Positions 61,329 to 64,000 of a stretch of DNA of 64,000 nt are shown in pieces. The first letter of the stretch is position 1. Every line of letters begins with the position of its first letter. The translations under genes were made by a program, and so were the position numbers. The notes under the pieces were generated by a model. The model was not told the DNA's origin and made no database searches. It was given only the letters and a program-made list of their open reading frames with translations. The stretch comes from Marinobacter halotolerans (GTDB lineage: Bacteria; Pseudomonadota; Gammaproteobacteria; Pseudomonadales; Oleiphilaceae): NCBI RefSeq assembly GCF_008795985.1, contig NZ_VMHP01000001.1:1798001-1862000 (forward strand), written 5' to 3'.

Positions 61329-62774
61329 ATGACTGATGTAAATAGTCCCTCTGAGAACCCAGAAGAAGATCTGGTCACACGATTCCCCACGGCTTATACC
61401 ATTCTATTCTTGCTCATTATTCTGGTTGCTGCCTTAACCTGGATAGTCCCTGCGGGGCAGTACGAGCGCACCATGAACGACGAGGTCGGGCGTGAAGTCG
61501 CAGTGCCCGGCACCTATCAGACGGTTGAACCCAATCCCCAGGGTTTTGTAGACGTGATGCTGGCGCCGACGGCCGGCTTTTATGACCCTGACAGTTACGT
61601 CGCCAATGCTATTGATGTGGCTCTCTTTGTCCTTTTCCTTGGTGGTTTTCTGGGGGTCATGAACGCCACCGGCGCCATCGACACCGGCATACGCAGTGCC
61701 ATGCACCGGCTTGAGGGCCGGGAGATATGGATGATCCCGATACTGATGACGCTTTTCGCGCTGGGTGGCACAACCTACGGCATGGCGGAAGAGACCCTGG
61801 CGTTCTATGCCATCCTGATTCCGGTGATGATCTCGGCGGGGTATGACGCAGTGACAGGGGTGGCGATCATTCTGGTGGGTGCCGGTATCGGTGTGCTGGG
61901 TTCAACGATCAATCCGTTTGCCACGGTGATTGCGTCAAACGCCGCCGATATTCCCTTTACTGACGGCATCGTGCTGCGATTCGTGCTTTTGATCGGTGGC
62001 CTTATCATCTGCGCAGCCTACGTTATGCGTTATGCCCACCGGGTCAAGGTGGACCCTTCCCGCTCGGTGGTTGCCAGGCAGAGAGATGCGCACCGCAAAC
62101 TGTTCCTTCAGGGCCATGACGAGCTGGATAATTTCGAGCTGACAGGCACCCAGAAGATTGCACTGGTTATTTTCGCCCTCACGTTCCTGGTGATGATCTG
62201 GGGTGTTTCCTCCCAGGGCTGGTGGATGGCTCAGATGGGGTCCCTGTTTTTCGGGTCAGCCATCGTGATCGGCCTGATCGCGCGGCTGGGCGAGAAGAGG
62301 CTTACCGGCAGCTTTGTGGACGGTGCCCGGGATCTGCTCGGTGTCGCCCTTGTTGTGGGTCTGGCCCGGGGCATTGTGGTGATCATGGAGCAGGGCATGA
62401 TTGCCGATACGATTTTGCACAGTGCCGAAACCACTCTGGGCGGCTTGCCGGAACTGGCGTTTATCAACCTGATGTTCTGGATTGAAGTGGGCATGAGCTT
62501 CTTTGTGCCGTCTTCCTCCGGCCTGGCTGTCCTCTCCATGCCCATCCTCGCACCACTGGCCGACTTCGCCGATGTGGGGCGTGACCTGGTGGTCACCGCC
62601 TATCAGTCTGCCAACGGCCTGGTGAACCTGATCAACCCGACCTTTGCCGTCGTAGTGGGCGGCCTGGCAATTGGTCGCGTTGCCTATGACCGCTGGCTGG
62701 CGTTTATCTGGCCTCTGCTGCTGATCCTGACGGTGTTCATCACGGTGGTGATCAGTGTTGGTGCGTTTCTGTAA
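61329..62774 (+). CDS. YfcC-family carrier, probable arginine/ornithine transporter
   Basis: 481 residues with about twelve membrane helices and the signature [27 protein letters not shown] and [15 protein letters not shown] of the YfcC/DcuC family. Members move C4-dicarboxylates or basic amino acids. Arginine deiminase follows at 35 bp, so arginine/ornithine exchange is the likely role, by context only. The ATG has a perfect AGGAGG. The 162-bp gap upstream holds a promoter but no recognisable FNR/Anr site. Confidence 0.87.
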   Translation: MTDVNSPSENPEEDLVTRFPTAYTILFLLIILVAALTWIVPAGQYERTMNDEVGREVAVPGTYQTVEPNPQGFVDVMLAPTAGFYDPDSYVANAIDVALFVLFLGGFLGVMNATGAIDTGIRSAMHRLEGREIWMIPILMTLFALGGTTYGMAEETLAFYAILIPVMISAGYDAVTGVAIILVGAGIGVLGSTINPFATVIASNAADIPFTDGIVLRFVLLIGGLIICAAYVMRYAHRVKVDPSRSVVARQRDAHRKLFLQGHDELDNFELTGTQKIALVIFALTFLVMIWGVSSQGWWMAQMGSLFFGSAIVIGLIARLGEKRLTGSFVDGARDLLGVALVVGLARGIVVIMEQGMIADTILHSAETTLGGLPELAFINLMFWIEVGMSFFVPSSSGLAVLSMPILAPLADFADVGRDLVVTAYQSANGLVNLINPTFAVVVGGLAIGRVAYDRWLAFIWPLLLILTVFITVVISVGAFL

Positions 62775-62809
62775 GCCTTTTCATAACCCCGGGCAAAGGA
62801 GCAAGCGGT

Positions 62810-64000
62810 ATGACTGAACAACCATTGGGCGTTCACTCTGAAACGGGAACCCTGCGGCAGGTGATCGTCTGCCGCCCCGGTCTGGCCCATCGCCGGCTAA
62901 CGCCTTCGAACTGCGATGCGCTGCTGTTCGACGACGTATTCTGGGTCAAGCAGGCCCAGAAAGATCATGATGTGTTCGCCGAAGTGATGCGTGCCAGGGG
63001 TGTCGAGGTGCTGGACGTTAACGAACTGCTTGCGGCCACCCTGGATATCCCCGAGGCAAGGGCCTGGGTTCTGGATAATCGAATTACCTGGAACCACATC
63101 GGCGTGGGCATGGTTTCCGACCTGCGTGCCTGGATGGACGAGCTTCCGGGTCAGACCCTGGCTCAGTTTCTGATCGGTGGACTGGAAGTAGGGGACCTGC
63201 CCTTCAAGCCCGACGGGCTTTTCGGGAACCATCTGGGACCACACGGTTTTGTGTTGCCGCCGCTGCCAAACTTCCTGTTCACCCGGGACAACAGCGCCTG
63301 GATCTACGGCGGCGTCACCCTGAACCCCATGTACTGGGCGGCCCGCAAACCGGAAACGCTGTTGATGAGCGCCATCTACCGGTTCCACCCGGCGTTTGCC
63401 GGCAAGGTCAATGTGCATTGGGGCGACCCTCTTGTCGACCATGCCCTGGCCACCCTGGAAGGGGGTGACATCATGCCGGTCGGTCATGGGGCTGTGCTGG
63501 TGGGCATGGGCGAGCGTTCCTCGCCCCAGGCCATCGGCCAGCTTGCCAGGGCCCTGTTTGCCAATGGCACCGCGGACCGGGTGATTGCCTGCCAGATTCC
63601 CAAGACCCGTTCCGCCATGCATCTGGATACCGTTTTTACCTTCTGTGGCGGCAATGTGGTCACTACCTTCAAGGAGATGGCAGACCAGATGGTCTGCTAC
63701 GACTTGCGTCCCGGCAAGGATGGTAAGCACCTGTCGTTCCGGCAGGACGCCCGGCCGCTGTTCGAGGTGGTTGCGGAGGTGCTGGGCTACCCATCCCTGG
63801 AGGTCATCGCCACCGGTGGTGAAACCCCCGCAGAACGCGAACGGGAGCAGTGGAATGATGGTAACAACGTACTGGCTCTGAGCCCGGGGGTGGTGATCGG
63901 CTACGACCGCAATGACGACACAAACGCCGCCCTGGAAGCTGCCGGCATTGAAGTGCTTGCGATTCCCGGCGCGGAGCTGGGCCGTGGCAGGGGCGGCGGG
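62810..64000 (+). CDS. arcA: Arginine deiminase (3' end beyond window)
   Basis: 397 codons are visible from the ATG at 62810; the gene continues past the edge. Arginine deiminase turns arginine into citrulline and ammonia, the first step of fermentative ATP supply. Family motifs are [16 protein letters not shown], the [23 protein letters not shown] region and MHLDTVFTF, with substrate residues intact. The catalytic Cys (MSCP near residue 406) lies just outside the window. Ornithine carbamoyltransferase and carbamate kinase would be expected next. Confidence 0.94.
   Translation, partial: MTEQPLGVHSETGTLRQVIVCRPGLAHRRLTPSNCDALLFDDVFWVKQAQKDHDVFAEVMRARGVEVLDVNELLAATLDIPEARAWVLDNRITWNHIGVGMVSDLRAWMDELPGQTLAQFLIGGLEVGDLPFKPDGLFGNHLGPHGFVLPPLPNFLFTRDNSAWIYGGVTLNPMYWAARKPETLLMSAIYRFHPAFAGKVNVHWGDPLVDHALATLEGGDIMPVGHGAVLVGMGERSSPQAIGQLARALFANGTADRVIACQIPKTRSAMHLDTVFTFCGGNVVTTFKEMADQMVCYDLRPGKDGKHLSFRQDARPLFEVVAEVLGYPSLEVIATGGETPAEREREQWNDGNNVLALSPGVVIGYDRNDDTNAALEAAGIEVLAIPGAELGRGRGGG

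Noticed and set aside
1..64000. tRNA or rRNA genes
   Set aside because: No cloverleaf or rRNA-like sequence was seen in the gaps between genes; a covariance scan was not possible here.

Overview
The window looks like a chromosomal segment from a marine gammaproteobacterium, most likely Marinobacter or a close relative. This rests on the high GC, the dense mixed-strand layout, and familiar families such as MetNIQ, FghA, GcdH, BtuBFCD, YebG and YcaO. No rRNA or tRNA gene, CRISPR array, insertion sequence or prophage was recognised. The naming of the organism is an inference from gene content, not from a marker gene.

Layout. 0-3.3 kb: type I restriction subunit HsdR. 3.3-4.7 kb (minus): an orphan type VI secretion Hcp with two small downstream genes, one a lipoprotein. 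4.9-7.3 kb (minus): an ExbB-ExbD-ExbD-TonB energy-transducing operon behind a near-perfect Fur box. 7.4-16.2 kb: a PAS/GGDEF diguanylate cyclase, a TauE/SafE exporter, an FdhF/YdeP-type molybdopterin oxidoreductase, a lytic-transglycosylase-like protein, an amidase and an unknown gene. 16.2-21.7 kb: a minus-strand operon (DUF4331 protein, small lipoprotein, TPR protein, HupE/UreJ-like membrane protein) divergent from an ECF sigma/anti-sigma pair. The two transcription units have matching promoter elements facing each other. 21.7-39 kb: an HDOD/GAF regulator, MetNIQ methionine importer, 1-Cys peroxiredoxin, hydrolase, CBS protein, S-formylglutathione hydrolase, degenerate HD-GYP protein, GGDEF protein, MATE and DMT exporters, SNF-type symporter, chemoreceptor and glutaryl-CoA dehydrogenase.

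39.1-43.0 kb holds a methionine-rich exported protein, a two-component system and an exported MsrA-MsrB fusion. Together they suggest a periplasmic methionine oxidation/repair cycle. 43-45.6 kb: a DnaQ-like exonuclease and a cNMP/CBS/DUF294 protein. 45.8-50.6 kb: a cobalamin riboswitch followed by btuBFCD. 50.6-56.2 kb: yebG, a lipoprotein predicted to fold as a seven-bladed propeller, a GST, and an OsmC-YcaO fusion.

56.4-60.2 kb is the most distinctive stretch: a run of small plus-strand genes, six of them followed by an attC-like site with the canonical R''-L''-L'-R' folding pattern and extrahelical base. It is an integron cassette array with no integrase in the window (a CALIN). Its genes encode an MltR-like protein, two MAPEG proteins, a small membrane protein, a lipoprotein, an unknown and a PaiB-like flavoprotein. 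The window closes with an M23 peptidase-like protein, a YfcC-type carrier and the truncated start of arginine deiminase.
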